Assembly (NCBI GenBank): GCA_946482515.1
Contig: CAMLRS010000011.1
Span: 1-64,000 of the forward strand
Length of the DNA stretch: 64,000 nt
Direction: 5' to 3'
Origin: an uncultured Flavobacteriales bacterium
GTDB lineage: Bacteria; Bacteroidota; Bacteroidia; Flavobacteriales; Crocinitomicaceae
In this document: piece by piece, positions 8,339 to 16,190 of the stretch
Numbering within the stretch: position 1 is the stretch's first letter
How the letters are laid out: each line of letters starts with the position of its first letter
Notes under the pieces: model-generated
Database searches by the model: none
What the model was told of the DNA's origin: nothing
What the model saw: only the letters and a program-made list of their open reading frames with translations
Made by a program: the position numbers and the translations under genes

Positions 8339-8378
8339 CAAAACTAAGTATTAATTAGTACTATGCAATACAAAGTAC
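8339..8378 (-). promoter_or_regulatory. padR-pspC promoter with overlapping PadR operator palindrome
   Basis: On the minus strand TTG (8366-8368), a 19-nt spacer and TAGTTTTG (8339-8346) match the Bacteroidota consensus TTG-N19-TAnnTTTG exactly. A 21-bp inverted repeat at 8358-8378 (GTACTaTGcA-N-TaCAaAGTAC, 8 of 10 pairs complementary) covers the -33 element, the position expected for a repressor site. Binding by PadR is inference. Confidence 0.75.
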
Positions 8379-8601
8379 CTTATTTAACAAATTTTCCTAA
8401 CAAAGAATCAGCTGCATATATGAGCTGAATGCCAGTAAAATAAAGCGGAGTAGAGGCATTTTATGCCAAGGGAAAAAAATCAAAAAGAAAAGAAATAGCT
8501 CTTAATCTGGTCTGTGACGGATCGTTTTTCTCCCACAAACCCGCTTGTCGGCGGACACTTTGTGAGCCAGGGCAGTTTACCCGGAGGGTGTAAATGGTTT
8601 T

Positions 8602-9156
8602 TTATTGTTCGAAAAGGATGAGACTTTCGGCCTGGTCCTCGTACATGATGCCTTTCAGGTTGAAATCTTCCAGCTCACGATCGAGGTCAAAATGGTAGAC
8701 GACGCCGAAGCAACACATGCAGGCACATAGCGCTCCATAACCGGTGTAGCGCAAATGAAGGATGCCATTTTCATCCATATCGACATCGCAGAGGAATTCG
8801 TAGCAGCAATTATCGATGAAAGTCATATCAACGATCAGCGAATTGTCTTTCAGTTCGTAACTGTTGATACGCGTTTTGCTAGTATAGGCTTCATCTCCAT
8901 TGCTGTTACAAGGTGCTTTAGAAACGTTTTTAAAATAAACGCCATTGTTCAAGGCGAGACTTTGACCGGAGGTGCCTGGAATTATACAAGTGCCGACCAT
9001 ATACGGATGACTGATGCCGTATTCCTGTAGAACGGTATCTGTCAGGTAAGTCAGCTCATCACTGGAATTATCCGGATAACGAACGAAGATGGTGTCCTGC
9101 TGGGCGAAGGTGTTGCCCACGAAAAGGATGGTCAAGAGGAGGAGGATGGGTTTCAT
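8602..9156 (-). CDS. Secreted Cys-rich protein of unknown function
   Basis: A 184-aa protein with signal peptide MKPILLLLTILFVGNTFAQ. The mature part holds a cysteine cluster late in the chain (DNCCYEFLCDV, then GALCACMCCFGVVYHFDL), eight or more Cys within about 50 residues, which suggests a disulfide-rich or metal-binding core. The frame is open to 9186 but the ATG at 9154-9156 starts the signal peptide directly. No family with known function is recognised. It is a single gene between padR-pspC and rpsA. Confidence 0.7.
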   Translation of the reverse strand: MKPILLLLTILFVGNTFAQQDTIFVRYPDNSSDELTYLTDTVLQEYGISHPYMVGTCIIPGTSGQSLALNNGVYFKNVSKAPCNSNGDEAYTSKTRINSYELKDNSLIVDMTFIDNCCYEFLCDVDMDENGILHLRYTGYGALCACMCCFGVVYHFDLDRELEDFNLKGIMYEDQAESLILFEQ

Positions 9157-9229
9157 TGGGATGATTTTAGTGTGATCAAGGTACAAAAATGTTTTGAAAG
9201 CTGGATTGCCTTGTGATCTACCGAGTAAG

Positions 9230-9248
9230 CTGTCAGCATGGCTGACAG
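9230..9248. repeat. CTGTCAGC-ATG-GCTGACAG palindrome
   Basis: Inverted repeat of 8+8 bp around ATG. It is the same core as the 20-bp perfect palindrome at 15150-15169. Downstream flanks of both copies share CATTCG(T/C)-CATTCGTGGGA-like sequence, showing a dispersed element rather than chance. Confidence 0.65.
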
Positions 9249-9334
9249 TATAAATTCGCGCGAATTATAAACAAAGCATGGATACGTGTTCATTCGCTCA
9301 TTCGTGGGAAGCCTTAACCGTAGCTGATGGGTAC

Positions 9335-9370
9335 AAAAAAATCCCGCCTCGAAAAACGAAGCGGGATTTC
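9335..9370 (-). terminator. rpsA terminator
   Basis: Stem AATCCCGCCTCG/CGAAGCGGGATT with a short A-rich loop. On the minus strand it is followed by a run of T. It lies 20 nt beyond the rpsA stop. Confidence 0.85.
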
Positions 9371-9389
9371 TGTTATTTCAGGAGGGAAA

Positions 9390-11201
9390 TTACTTTCCTT
9401 CGCCTTCCAGTTTGTCTTTCAAAGCAGACAGTGCATCGAGGTCACCCAAAGTGGATTTCTCGTTACCCTGATTGATTGCTTTTACTGCAGCAGATGTAGC
9501 GTTTCCGCCACCGCCGCTTCCGGCAGATTTCTTACCACCAGCCGATGATGACTTGGTTGGTTTCTCATCGATACCGTCTTCGAACGTACGTGTGTGTGAA
9601 ACAACGATCTTCTTAGCGTCTTTGTTGAATTCGATCACTTTGAAGTCGAGGGTTTCTTCCACTTTCGCGTTTGTACCGTCTTCCTTGCGCAGGTGCTTGG
9701 AAGGACAGATTCCTTCTACACCGTATGGCAATGCTACAACACCGGCTTTGTCTTTCGTTTCAACGATAGTACCCTGGTGTACGGAACCTTCACCGAAGAT
9801 GGTTTCGAATACTTCCCATGGGTTCTCTTCGAGTTGTTTGTGGCCGAGGGAGATACGACGGTTTTCACGATCGATTTCCAATACGACTACTTCCATCTCG
9901 TCGCCTACTTTGCAGAACTCAGATGGGTGCTTGATCTTTTTCTGCCAAGAGAGATCAGAAATGTGGATCAGACCGTCAACGCCTTCTTCGAGCTCAACAA
10001 ACACACCGAAGTTGGTGAAGTTGCGAACTTTCGCTTTGTGACGTGTTCCAACGGCAAATTTCGCTTCGATAGCTTCCCATGGATCTGGCATCAGTTGCTT
10101 GATACCGAGGGACATCTTGCGCTCTTCGCGGTCGAGTGTCAGGATCACTGCCTCAACAGTGTCACCAACGTTCATGAAGTCCTGTGCAGAACGCAGGTGT
10201 TGTGACCAGCTCATTTCAGAAACGTGGATCAGACCTTCTACACCCGGAGCGATTTCGATGAATGCACCGTAGTCAGCAAGGACCACTACTTTTCCTTTGA
10301 TCTTGTCGCCAACAGCCAGATTCGTATCCAGTGCATCCCATGGGTGCGGCTGGAGCTGCTTCAGACCAAGTGCGATACGTTTTTTGTCATCGTCGAAGTC
10401 GAGGATTACCACGTTCAGTTTCTGATCGAGCTCCACGATTTCTTCCGGATGGCTTACGCGGCCCCAGGAAAGGTCTGTGATGTGGATAAGTCCGTCAACA
10501 CCACCCAGGTCGATGAATACACCGTAAGAAGTGATGTTTTTGACTGTACCCTCGAGTACCTGTCCTTTTTCGAGACCAGAGATGATTTGTTTTTTCTGTT
10601 CTTCCAGTTCTGCCTCGATGAGCGCTTTGTGGGAAACAACAACGTTACGGAACTCCTGGTTGATTTTAACCACTTTGAATTCCATGTTTTTCCCTACGTA
10701 AATATCGTAGTCACGGATAGGCTTCACATCGATCTGGGAACCTGGCAAGAACGCCTCAATTCCGAATACATCGACGATCAAACCACCTTTTGTACGGCAT
10801 TTTACAAAACCGGTGATTACTTCTCCTGTACGCAGTACTTCGTTCACACGGATCCATGCTTTGTGCATGCGTGCTGTGCGGTGGGAGATCACCAGCTGTC
10901 CTGATTTGTCTTCCTGGCTTTCAACGAATACGTCTACAGTATCCCCAGCTTTGAGCTCAGGATTGTAACGGAATTCAGATGCCGGAACAACACCTTCGGA
11001 TTTGTAACCAATGTTGATGATTACTTCTTTTTTGGATACTGCCAGAACAGTTCCTTCGATTACTTCTTTCTCGTTGATAGAAGTGAGGGTTTTTTCGTAC
11101 TTGTCGGAGTACTCAGCGCGCTGCACTTTTGTATAACCGTCGAGTGCCAAAGCATCCCAATCAAAATCCGCAGATCCCTGCGTGCTTACATTTTTTGCCA
11201 T
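9390..11201 (-). CDS. rpsA: 30S ribosomal protein S1
   Basis: A 603-aa translation factor that binds mRNA on the 30S subunit. Six S1/OB repeats are visible. Repeats 1-2 are divergent (IEGTVLAVSKKEVIINIGYK; ITGFVKCRTKGGLIVDVFG). Repeats 3-5 are canonical, with YGVFIDLGGVDGLIHITDLS, YGAFIEIAPGVEGLIHVSEM and FGVFVELEEGVDGLIHISDL, each followed by a KRIALGLKQL-type segment. Repeat 6 is weak. A Gly/Ser/Ala/Lys-rich linker and a short acidic tail close the protein. It is single-gene, with its own promoter box and terminator. Confidence 0.96.
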   Translation of the reverse strand: MAKNVSTQGSADFDWDALALDGYTKVQRAEYSDKYEKTLTSINEKEVIEGTVLAVSKKEVIINIGYKSEGVVPASEFRYNPELKAGDTVDVFVESQEDKSGQLVISHRTARMHKAWIRVNEVLRTGEVITGFVKCRTKGGLIVDVFGIEAFLPGSQIDVKPIRDYDIYVGKNMEFKVVKINQEFRNVVVSHKALIEAELEEQKKQIISGLEKGQVLEGTVKNITSYGVFIDLGGVDGLIHITDLSWGRVSHPEEIVELDQKLNVVILDFDDDKKRIALGLKQLQPHPWDALDTNLAVGDKIKGKVVVLADYGAFIEIAPGVEGLIHVSEMSWSQHLRSAQDFMNVGDTVEAVILTLDREERKMSLGIKQLMPDPWEAIEAKFAVGTRHKAKVRNFTNFGVFVELEEGVDGLIHISDLSWQKKIKHPSEFCKVGDEMEVVVLEIDRENRRISLGHKQLEENPWEVFETIFGEGSVHQGTIVETKDKAGVVALPYGVEGICPSKHLRKEDGTNAKVEETLDFKVIEFNKDAKKIVVSHTRTFEDGIDEKPTKSSSAGGKKSAGSGGGGNATSAAVKAINQGNEKSTLGDLDALSALKDKLEGEGK

Positions 11202-11543
11202 AATGTGGCTGTTTTACTTGTATTTCAATGCAATTCCGCTCGCATCGAAAGTGTTTAAAATACCCATCTTAAAACGGAAATAACGGGTTTTCTCACTTTT
11301 GAGGGGGCAAAGATACGACTTTTAATGTAAAATTGAAAGTGTACTAAATTATGAATGTGCTAATTGTAAATTATTAGGCTAGAGCCCGTTCAGGATGAAT
11401 GCATCGTAGAAAAAAAGCACAAGAAAATAAGGATGCGCATACTGCTTTAGGATAAAGAGGAACGCGTCAGAAAAATTCCACGAATGCGACAATTAGTAAG
11501 ACCTTGATAATTTATAATTGTCGCATTGATAACTCTGCTGAAC
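11202..11543 (-). promoter_or_regulatory. rpsA leader and promoter region
   Basis: Minus-strand TATCTTTG at 11308-11315 is a perfect -7 box about 107 nt before the rpsA ATG, with a degenerate TTC at the -33 position 19 nt upstream. This leaves a leader of about 100 nt that could carry S1 autoregulation (inference). The rest of the interval to 11543 holds the inverted repeat at 11483-11527 and no gene. Confidence 0.5.
11483..11527. repeat. 13-bp inverted repeat (AATGCGACAATTA)
   Basis: AATGCGACAATTA (11483-11495) and TAATTGTCGCATT (11515-11527) form a perfect 13-bp stem with an AT-rich loop. The left flank TTCCACGAATGCG resembles TCCCACGAATGCACG at 15089, so it may belong to the CTGTCAGC repeat family. 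It lies between the DUF1761 stop and the rpsA promoter. Confidence 0.6.
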
Positions 11544-11945
11544 TTACCTCCACCAGCCAATAATCCCGCCCATCAATACAAATGAAACAACCATATAGCC
11601 ACCGTTGATGAGCATATAGGCCGTGGATTTACGTTCGAACAAGCCGATGATGAACAGGGCAGGAGCGACCCAGCCGAGTCCGGCTAACAGACCTGCAATC
11701 AGTCCCCAGCTGAGATCCGTTGCACTGTCGGAAAGGAAAAAGGCCAAATTGACCGACATCACCGCCGACCATAAAAATGCGAAGCCGAAGACGCGTGCCA
11801 TGTTCGTTTTGCGCAGTTCTTCATCTGTGAGCTTATTTTCCTGCTGCCATTTTTTGCCGAACAGAGCCGGTGAGTACCACAATCCGCCGAGGAGGAAGTT
11901 GAGTAATGCGGCTGCGATCACAGCCATCCAGTTGATAGTTTCCAT
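11544..11945 (-). CDS. DUF1761 family membrane protein
   Basis: A 133-aa protein with four predicted membrane helices and the family signature WYSPALFGKKW after the first helix, followed by a charged cytosolic loop (QQENKLTDEELRKTN). Length and helix layout match DUF1761. Function is unknown. It is monocistronic, in the same orientation as rpsA downstream of it. Confidence 0.88.
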   Translation of the reverse strand: METINWMAVIAAALLNFLLGGLWYSPALFGKKWQQENKLTDEELRKTNMARVFGFAFLWSAVMSVNLAFFLSDSATDLSWGLIAGLLAGLGWVAPALFIIGLFERKSTAYMLINGGYMVVSFVLMGGIIGWWR

Positions 11946-12036
11946 ACGTTTTTTAGTTAATGAAACAAAGTTCCATTGACAGCCGGAGATTGCATTGTAA
12001 AATATTTACCTGGATGAAATCAGAACGGTTCTTAAT

Positions 12037-12329
12037 GTTTTCACCACAAGAATCTGCCAAAGGCAGATGAAGACGAATTGCAGACCGCGGTTGGCGGTCG
12101 TAGCAATGAGGTAGGCACAAAAGGTAAGGTGACGTACTTACATAGTTTGAAGCGTCCCGACATAAAGTCGGGACTATGCAAAAGCTGATTTCAAAACTAA
12201 AGTCACACGTAATATTACGTTATTGCATTATTGCAAAAATTCTTTTGTGTAATCCCGATGAAATCGGGATGCTTGAAGTTTAGTCCTGTGCATCATCCGC
12301 CGCGGCGGATCGTGCCTTTTGTGTGAAAG
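12037..12329. repeat. Composite palindromic intergenic element, copy 1
   Basis: About 290 bp bounded by inverted ends TTTTCACCACAAG (12038-12050) and CTTTTGTGTGAAA (12316-12328). Inside are successive hairpins: TCTGCCaaAGGCAGA (12053-12067), GACCGC/GCGGTC (about 12083-12100), TCCCGACataaaGTCGGGA (about 12154-12172), the 14-bp palindrome ACGTAATATTACGT (12207-12220), ATCCCGATgaaATCGGGAT (12252-12270) and ATCCGCC/GGCGGAT (12295-12310). The segment from 12111 to about 12235 aligns with 38523-38664. No protein is encoded. Confidence 0.8.
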
Positions 12330-12345
12330 AAAAACGTGTAAACTT

Positions 12346-13164
12346 CTACTCCGGCTTAATCGGCAGATAATTCAGGTATTCGCCGCGCGCATCGGGATAT
12401 TCACCCGGATTGATGCCTGAAAACGCGTAGAAATCCTTCACGAAATGCGACTGATCGTAATAACCGCAGTCGGCGACAATTTGCAGCCAGTCGATGGATT
12501 TTTGCTGTTCGATTTGCTGCAATACCTGCTGGAAACGAAGAATGCGGGAAAGTGCTTTCGGTGTCAGCCCGACGTATTTATCAAATAAATGGATCAAATG
12601 CTTCTGGCTGATGCCTGCCTGTTCGGCAAACGCTTTGGTGGAAAAGCCGAACGGATCGCCCTGGAGTTGCTGTAAAGCTTGTTCCAACGCTGGATTAACG
12701 ATCGGTTTCATCCGACTCAACAGAAAGGCTTCCATCAGCTCGAATTTCTTTGCAATGACCGGTTCCTGAAGCAATTGTTTCCGCAGATCGTTGACAGCAT
12801 TGCCGAAAAATTCTTCGGTGTGAATCACTTTTCCGTTTAGCTCCGAAAGCGCGCAATCGAAAAACGGTGCTGCACCACCGGGCTTGAACTGGACCACCAT
12901 CATAGACGCATGCTGTGCAGCTTCGATGTAGATGTATTCGCGGTGCTGACCGGAAACGTAACTTTTGGTGAATTCCTGGAAAACCGCGAAATCGTCGGAG
13001 CGGTAGCACTTTTTGGGTGTGTCTTCGAAATCGATGAGCAGGAAAATGCTGCCATCGGGTAGGAGCTTTTCAATCGGCGCGTCCGGACAGGAATCTTCGT
13101 AGAACACCATGTTGACAAGGTACTTGTCGAGTGGCGGCGCGGGAAAGTGCAGCTCAAAAATCAT
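12346..13164 (-). CDS. AraC-family transcriptional regulator
   Basis: A 272-aa protein. The N-terminal 150 residues are a DUF6597/cupin-like sensing domain (FPAPPLDKYLVNMVFYED). The C-terminal double helix-turn-helix reads SQKHLIHLFDKYVGLTPKAL, then DCGYYDQSHFVKDFYAFSG and INPGEY, the AraC signature. Its ATG lies one base after the stop of the upstream TIMP-like gene, so the two are probably one transcript. Target genes unknown. Confidence 0.9.
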   Translation of the reverse strand: MIFELHFPAPPLDKYLVNMVFYEDSCPDAPIEKLLPDGSIFLLIDFEDTPKKCYRSDDFAVFQEFTKSYVSGQHREYIYIEAAQHASMMVVQFKPGGAAPFFDCALSELNGKVIHTEEFFGNAVNDLRKQLLQEPVIAKKFELMEAFLLSRMKPIVNPALEQALQQLQGDPFGFSTKAFAEQAGISQKHLIHLFDKYVGLTPKALSRILRFQQVLQQIEQQKSIDWLQIVADCGYYDQSHFVKDFYAFSGINPGEYPDARGEYLNYLPIKPE

Positions 13165-13165
13165 A

Positions 13166-14359
13166 TCAGCGCGTTTTGGTCAATACGATCGGCGTTCCTT
13201 CTGTCCAGTCATCGCTGTCTTCTTTCGATGTATCGATCGGAGTGAGGATGAGCTGATTTTCCTTAAACGCATACCGATAGAGTTGCCCGTTGGCGTGGTT
13301 CCAGCTTTCTTCTTCCGAAGGATAGAACAGCACAGCATCGAAATCGATCGGTCCTACGAAATCGTACATCACATCGAAATAGCGTGCTTGTCCCCATCCT
13401 GAAACGGTTCCGTCGGCTTGCAGTGTTAAGGTCGTATCGCCGGTAACGTATGTGCCTGAAAGGAAGAGCGAACGCAGCGTTGTTTCCACGTCTTCGCCGG
13501 TTTGCACGAAATCGGTCACGCTGTTGCGCTCGTTCTGGGAAATCATTTTGATGGTCAGCGAGTCGATGCGGTAGATCTCGAAAGTCGGATCGAGCGAGCG
13601 GAAACGATTGGTTTTGACATCGTAGCTCAGCGCCACATCGTCGCCGCCTTCGTGTACGGAAAATCCATGCAATTGGGGCTTTTTGGAAGTCAGCTCGGTT
13701 TTGTCGAACTGAAATCCGAAGAAGCGTGAGTCAAATTCCCGCTGACTGTAAAAGGAACGGTCTTTCAAGGCTTTGAGCAGATAGGTTTTATTCAGCCACA
13801 TCCCCGAAAACTGTGCAATCAGCTCTTTTTTTGTAATGGCAGTATCTGCTTCCGGGTATTCAGCCGGAACAGCTGTTTGTCCGCTCGCCGGGTTGACCTG
13901 GTACTGCAAAGCCTGTAAGGGCATTACGCGCAGCCGCTCGTATTTTTCCGAAACGGCGACTTGCAATGGTAAATGAACGTGCAACCAGTATTCGCCGCAG
14001 GTGGAAGCGGCAATTTCATACCGTTCCTGTTCGCCATCGACCACTTTTTTGAGTGCCAGCAGGTAGTAATCGCCGATGGTAAACGACGAAAACGATTCGA
14101 GGCAGCTGTTGAGCTTATCGTGGGTGATGGTGAGCTGTTTCTTTGCAAAGGTGCCTTTATAAACGCTGGTCAGCTCAACCTGCATTTCCTGCAAAGTCGA
14201 TCCGGCTGGCTGTTTTGGTGTGATTACCTTGGAAACCTGCACCAGGACCACGAGCTCTGCTTGCGGTGCCACCTGACCGAAATAACCCTGAAATTTGCAG
14301 TCGCAAGCGAGTATGAGGCCATTCAGCAGGAGAAAAAACGATAGAAGCAGGTATTTCAT
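13166..14359 (-). CDS. Secreted protein with TIMP/NTR-like N-terminal domain
   Basis: A 397-aa protein. The signal peptide is followed immediately by ACDCKFQG, the Cys-x-Cys mature N-terminus typical of tissue-inhibitor-of-metalloproteinase-like domains. The NTR pattern continues with VVLVQVSKV, VYKGTF, a Cys in LNSCLESFSSFTIGDYYLL, and STCGEYWLH, ending near residue 140. The remaining 250 residues are an uncharacterised beta-rich region. A protease-inhibitor function is not established for bacterial members. It precedes the AraC gene by one base. Confidence 0.75.
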   Translation of the reverse strand: MKYLLLSFFLLLNGLILACDCKFQGYFGQVAPQAELVVLVQVSKVITPKQPAGSTLQEMQVELTSVYKGTFAKKQLTITHDKLNSCLESFSSFTIGDYYLLALKKVVDGEQERYEIAASTCGEYWLHVHLPLQVAVSEKYERLRVMPLQALQYQVNPASGQTAVPAEYPEADTAITKKELIAQFSGMWLNKTYLLKALKDRSFYSQREFDSRFFGFQFDKTELTSKKPQLHGFSVHEGGDDVALSYDVKTNRFRSLDPTFEIYRIDSLTIKMISQNERNSVTDFVQTGEDVETTLRSLFLSGTYVTGDTTLTLQADGTVSGWGQARYFDVMYDFVGPIDFDAVLFYPSEEESWNHANGQLYRYAFKENQLILTPIDTSKEDSDDWTEGTPIVLTKTR

Positions 14360-14364
14360 GCGAT

Positions 14365-15018
14365 TTAGCTTTTGCGATTCAGATCGGTCAGCAACAACGG
14401 ATTTGTTTCTTTCAATTCATTGATCAGCCGTTCCACTTCGCCGGTTGTGGGATTGGCCTGCAGGCGTTCCAGCTCTTTCGAAGTAATGCCTACCATTTGC
14501 AGGAAGCTCACTTCGCCGTGCGGTGTATCGATGCGACCAAGCTCCGGATCAAGCGCAAATACCAGGCCGGTAATATCGGTGTTGGTATCGAGCCGGATCG
14601 GGCCATTGGCCGGAACAAAATGGAATTCTTCGAACCAGCGGCCGCTTTCGAACACATAACGGGCCAGGTTATTCATCACTTCGGTAGCCCACATCGGATC
14701 GCCGCCGTCTTCTTCAAAAGGAACCACGCGCATGGTGAATTCAAAGCCCCATTTGCTGAAATCGCCACCGGCTTTTTCTTCGTTGTAATACAATTCAGAC
14801 ATACCATAGCTCACAATGTGACGGTGAAACGCCTGTTTTTCGGAATCGTAGATGCTGACTCCGTCGAGCGGATCGTTGCCACCCGCAATGTAGTGCAGCA
14901 TAGGAGCGAAGTGACGTGGTTCGGTAGTGCCGTAAATGGTTGCCAGCTGCTGATCGATGGCCTTCCAGCCCACGACGTCCTGGGTGTTGAACTGCTGTTT
15001 GTAGGTCTTTTTATTCAT
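14365..15018 (-). CDS. SUFU (suppressor of fused) domain protein
   Basis: A 217-aa protein beginning MNKKTYKQQFNTQDVVGWKA and containing the SUFU fold signature: LHYIAGGNDPLDGVSIYD, YGMSELYYN, WGFEFTMRV and MNNLARYVFESGRWF. Bacterial SUFU proteins often act as immunity proteins of polymorphic toxin systems, but no toxin gene is adjacent. The frame extends to 15189 upstream; the ATG at 15016-15018 is chosen because the family domain starts there and the extension runs into repeat sequence. It is 5 nt from the TIMP-like gene, so possibly co-transcribed. Confidence 0.85.
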   Translation of the reverse strand: MNKKTYKQQFNTQDVVGWKAIDQQLATIYGTTEPRHFAPMLHYIAGGNDPLDGVSIYDSEKQAFHRHIVSYGMSELYYNEEKAGGDFSKWGFEFTMRVVPFEEDGGDPMWATEVMNNLARYVFESGRWFEEFHFVPANGPIRLDTNTDITGLVFALDPELGRIDTPHGEVSFLQMVGITSKELERLQANPTTGEVERLINELKETNPLLLTDLNRKS

Positions 15019-15087
15019 TACACAAGTATAGCAAAATAACAAGCATGATTTATTCTCCATTCTCTTCCACCAAAGCAGGATGTCCAG

Positions 15088-15207
15088 AGATCTCCCACGA
15101 ATGCACGAATTTGACGCACAAGCTTTAATGCTAGCGAATTTGCACAAAACTGTCAGCCATGGCTGACAGTCATTCGCGTCAATTCGCAAATTCGCGGAAA
15201 CCCTGCG
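15088..15207. repeat. CTGTCAGCCATGGCTGACAG element with inverted ATTCGCG flanks
   Basis: The centre is the perfect 20-bp palindrome at 15150-15169. The left flank (TCCCACGAATGCACGAATTTGACGC) and right flank (GCGTCAATTCGCAAATTCGCGG) are roughly inverted relative to each other, giving a long imperfect hairpin. It shares core and flank with 9230-9313. Confidence 0.7.
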
Positions 15208-15214
15208 ATGATAT

Positions 15215-16048
15215 TCAGGAAGAACGCCTGCGCGAACGGGTGGTTGCTTTTACGGGTTGTAAGTCTTCGGCATGCAGCTCGTTGTAGAGGTCTTCCAATG
15301 GTTTTAGCGGAATTTCCGTTCCGTTTTCTACGCCATTGATATTGTATTCAAACGGATTGTCGAGATCGCGGATCAGCTGGATCATATAGGTGATCAGAAA
15401 GGTAACGAGCGCTATGAAGAAAATAGCGGCATACAAGGGCTCGATGCGGATCATGATCAACCCAACGGCGATGGCCAGTCCCATGGCTTCCACAATGGCA
15501 TAGGCCGAGCCAACGAAACCAGTATCGCGAATGGTATCGATGCGCAAAATGGTCTTCCGCAGCATGTTCTGATCGGTTTTCATTTTGATGATGTAGTTCG
15601 CTGTAACACCGGCCTGGTCGAATGCCACAAAAAAGCGGTTCATGTCACTGATCTTTTCCATGATCACTTTGGTCCGCTCTTCCTTGTAAAACCAATTGTT
15701 GAGCGACACCATCAGGTCTTTATGGTAGCTCATGTACTCGAGTGCTGAATCGAGTTGTTTGGAGCCGTAAATGGTGGTCGCATCGTCGTAAAGCGTTTTC
15801 AGCGTTCCGGCCAGGTCGCTGGGGATTTTCTCGGCTTCTTTGTAATCCGTCAGTACGCCTTTGACCAGGAAGCTGATCAGAAAGATCGTACCGGCCACGA
15901 GGCTGGTGAACAGTGCATTGAGCTCCATGACTTCCCACTTGTAGCGGTCGGCCAGGATTTTCAATACCACCACACCGGCGATAATCGGAAGGATACGGAT
16001 GGCGATGTTCCATTTTCGCCAGTTGCGTTTCAACGCTTTTTTCATCAT
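15215..16048 (-). CDS. Multi-pass membrane protein, bestrophin/DUF4239-like
   Basis: A 277-aa protein: basic N-terminus (KKALKRNWRKWN), two hydrophobic helices (about 17-35 and 43-63), a conserved-looking LTDYKEAEKIPSDLAGTLKTL stretch, a central soluble helical part, then two more helices near 195-235 and an Arg/Ser-rich tail. The pattern recalls DUF4239/bestrophin-like proteins, an assignment I hold loosely. The start is the first of two ATG codons at 16046-16048; GTG at 16051 is also possible. Confidence 0.65.
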   Translation of the reverse strand: MMKKALKRNWRKWNIAIRILPIIAGVVVLKILADRYKWEVMELNALFTSLVAGTIFLISFLVKGVLTDYKEAEKIPSDLAGTLKTLYDDATTIYGSKQLDSALEYMSYHKDLMVSLNNWFYKEERTKVIMEKISDMNRFFVAFDQAGVTANYIIKMKTDQNMLRKTILRIDTIRDTGFVGSAYAIVEAMGLAIAVGLIMIRIEPLYAAIFFIALVTFLITYMIQLIRDLDNPFEYNINGVENGTEIPLKPLEDLYNELHAEDLQPVKATTRSRRRSS

Positions 16049-16140
16049 CACTGCACCAGGTTGTTACAGGAGGCGAAGAAACAATTTTTTTACATTGGAT
16101 TCACTTATTCTTAACATGAATTCGGAAAGGAGGAGAAATA

Positions 16141-16178
16141 AAAAGCCCCGCACCTGTTCAGGTACGGGGCTGCTTTTA
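16141..16178 (-). terminator. Thiolase gene terminator
   Basis: Long stem AGCCCCG(C/T)ACCTG/CAGGT(A/G)CGGGGCT with tetraloop-sized centre and T run on the minus strand, 13 nt after the thiolase stop. Flanking A/T tracts on both sides would let it work in both directions. Confidence 0.88.
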
Positions 16179-16190
16179 TAAAAGGGTTTA

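Noticed and set aside
10224..10904. 226-aa plus-strand frame opposite rpsA
   Set aside because: Complementary to the conserved S1 repeats; codon pattern and translation are typical of an antisense shadow.
14365..15018. Polymorphic toxin/immunity locus
   Set aside because: Only the SUFU-type protein is present; no toxin or secretion-linked large protein adjacent.
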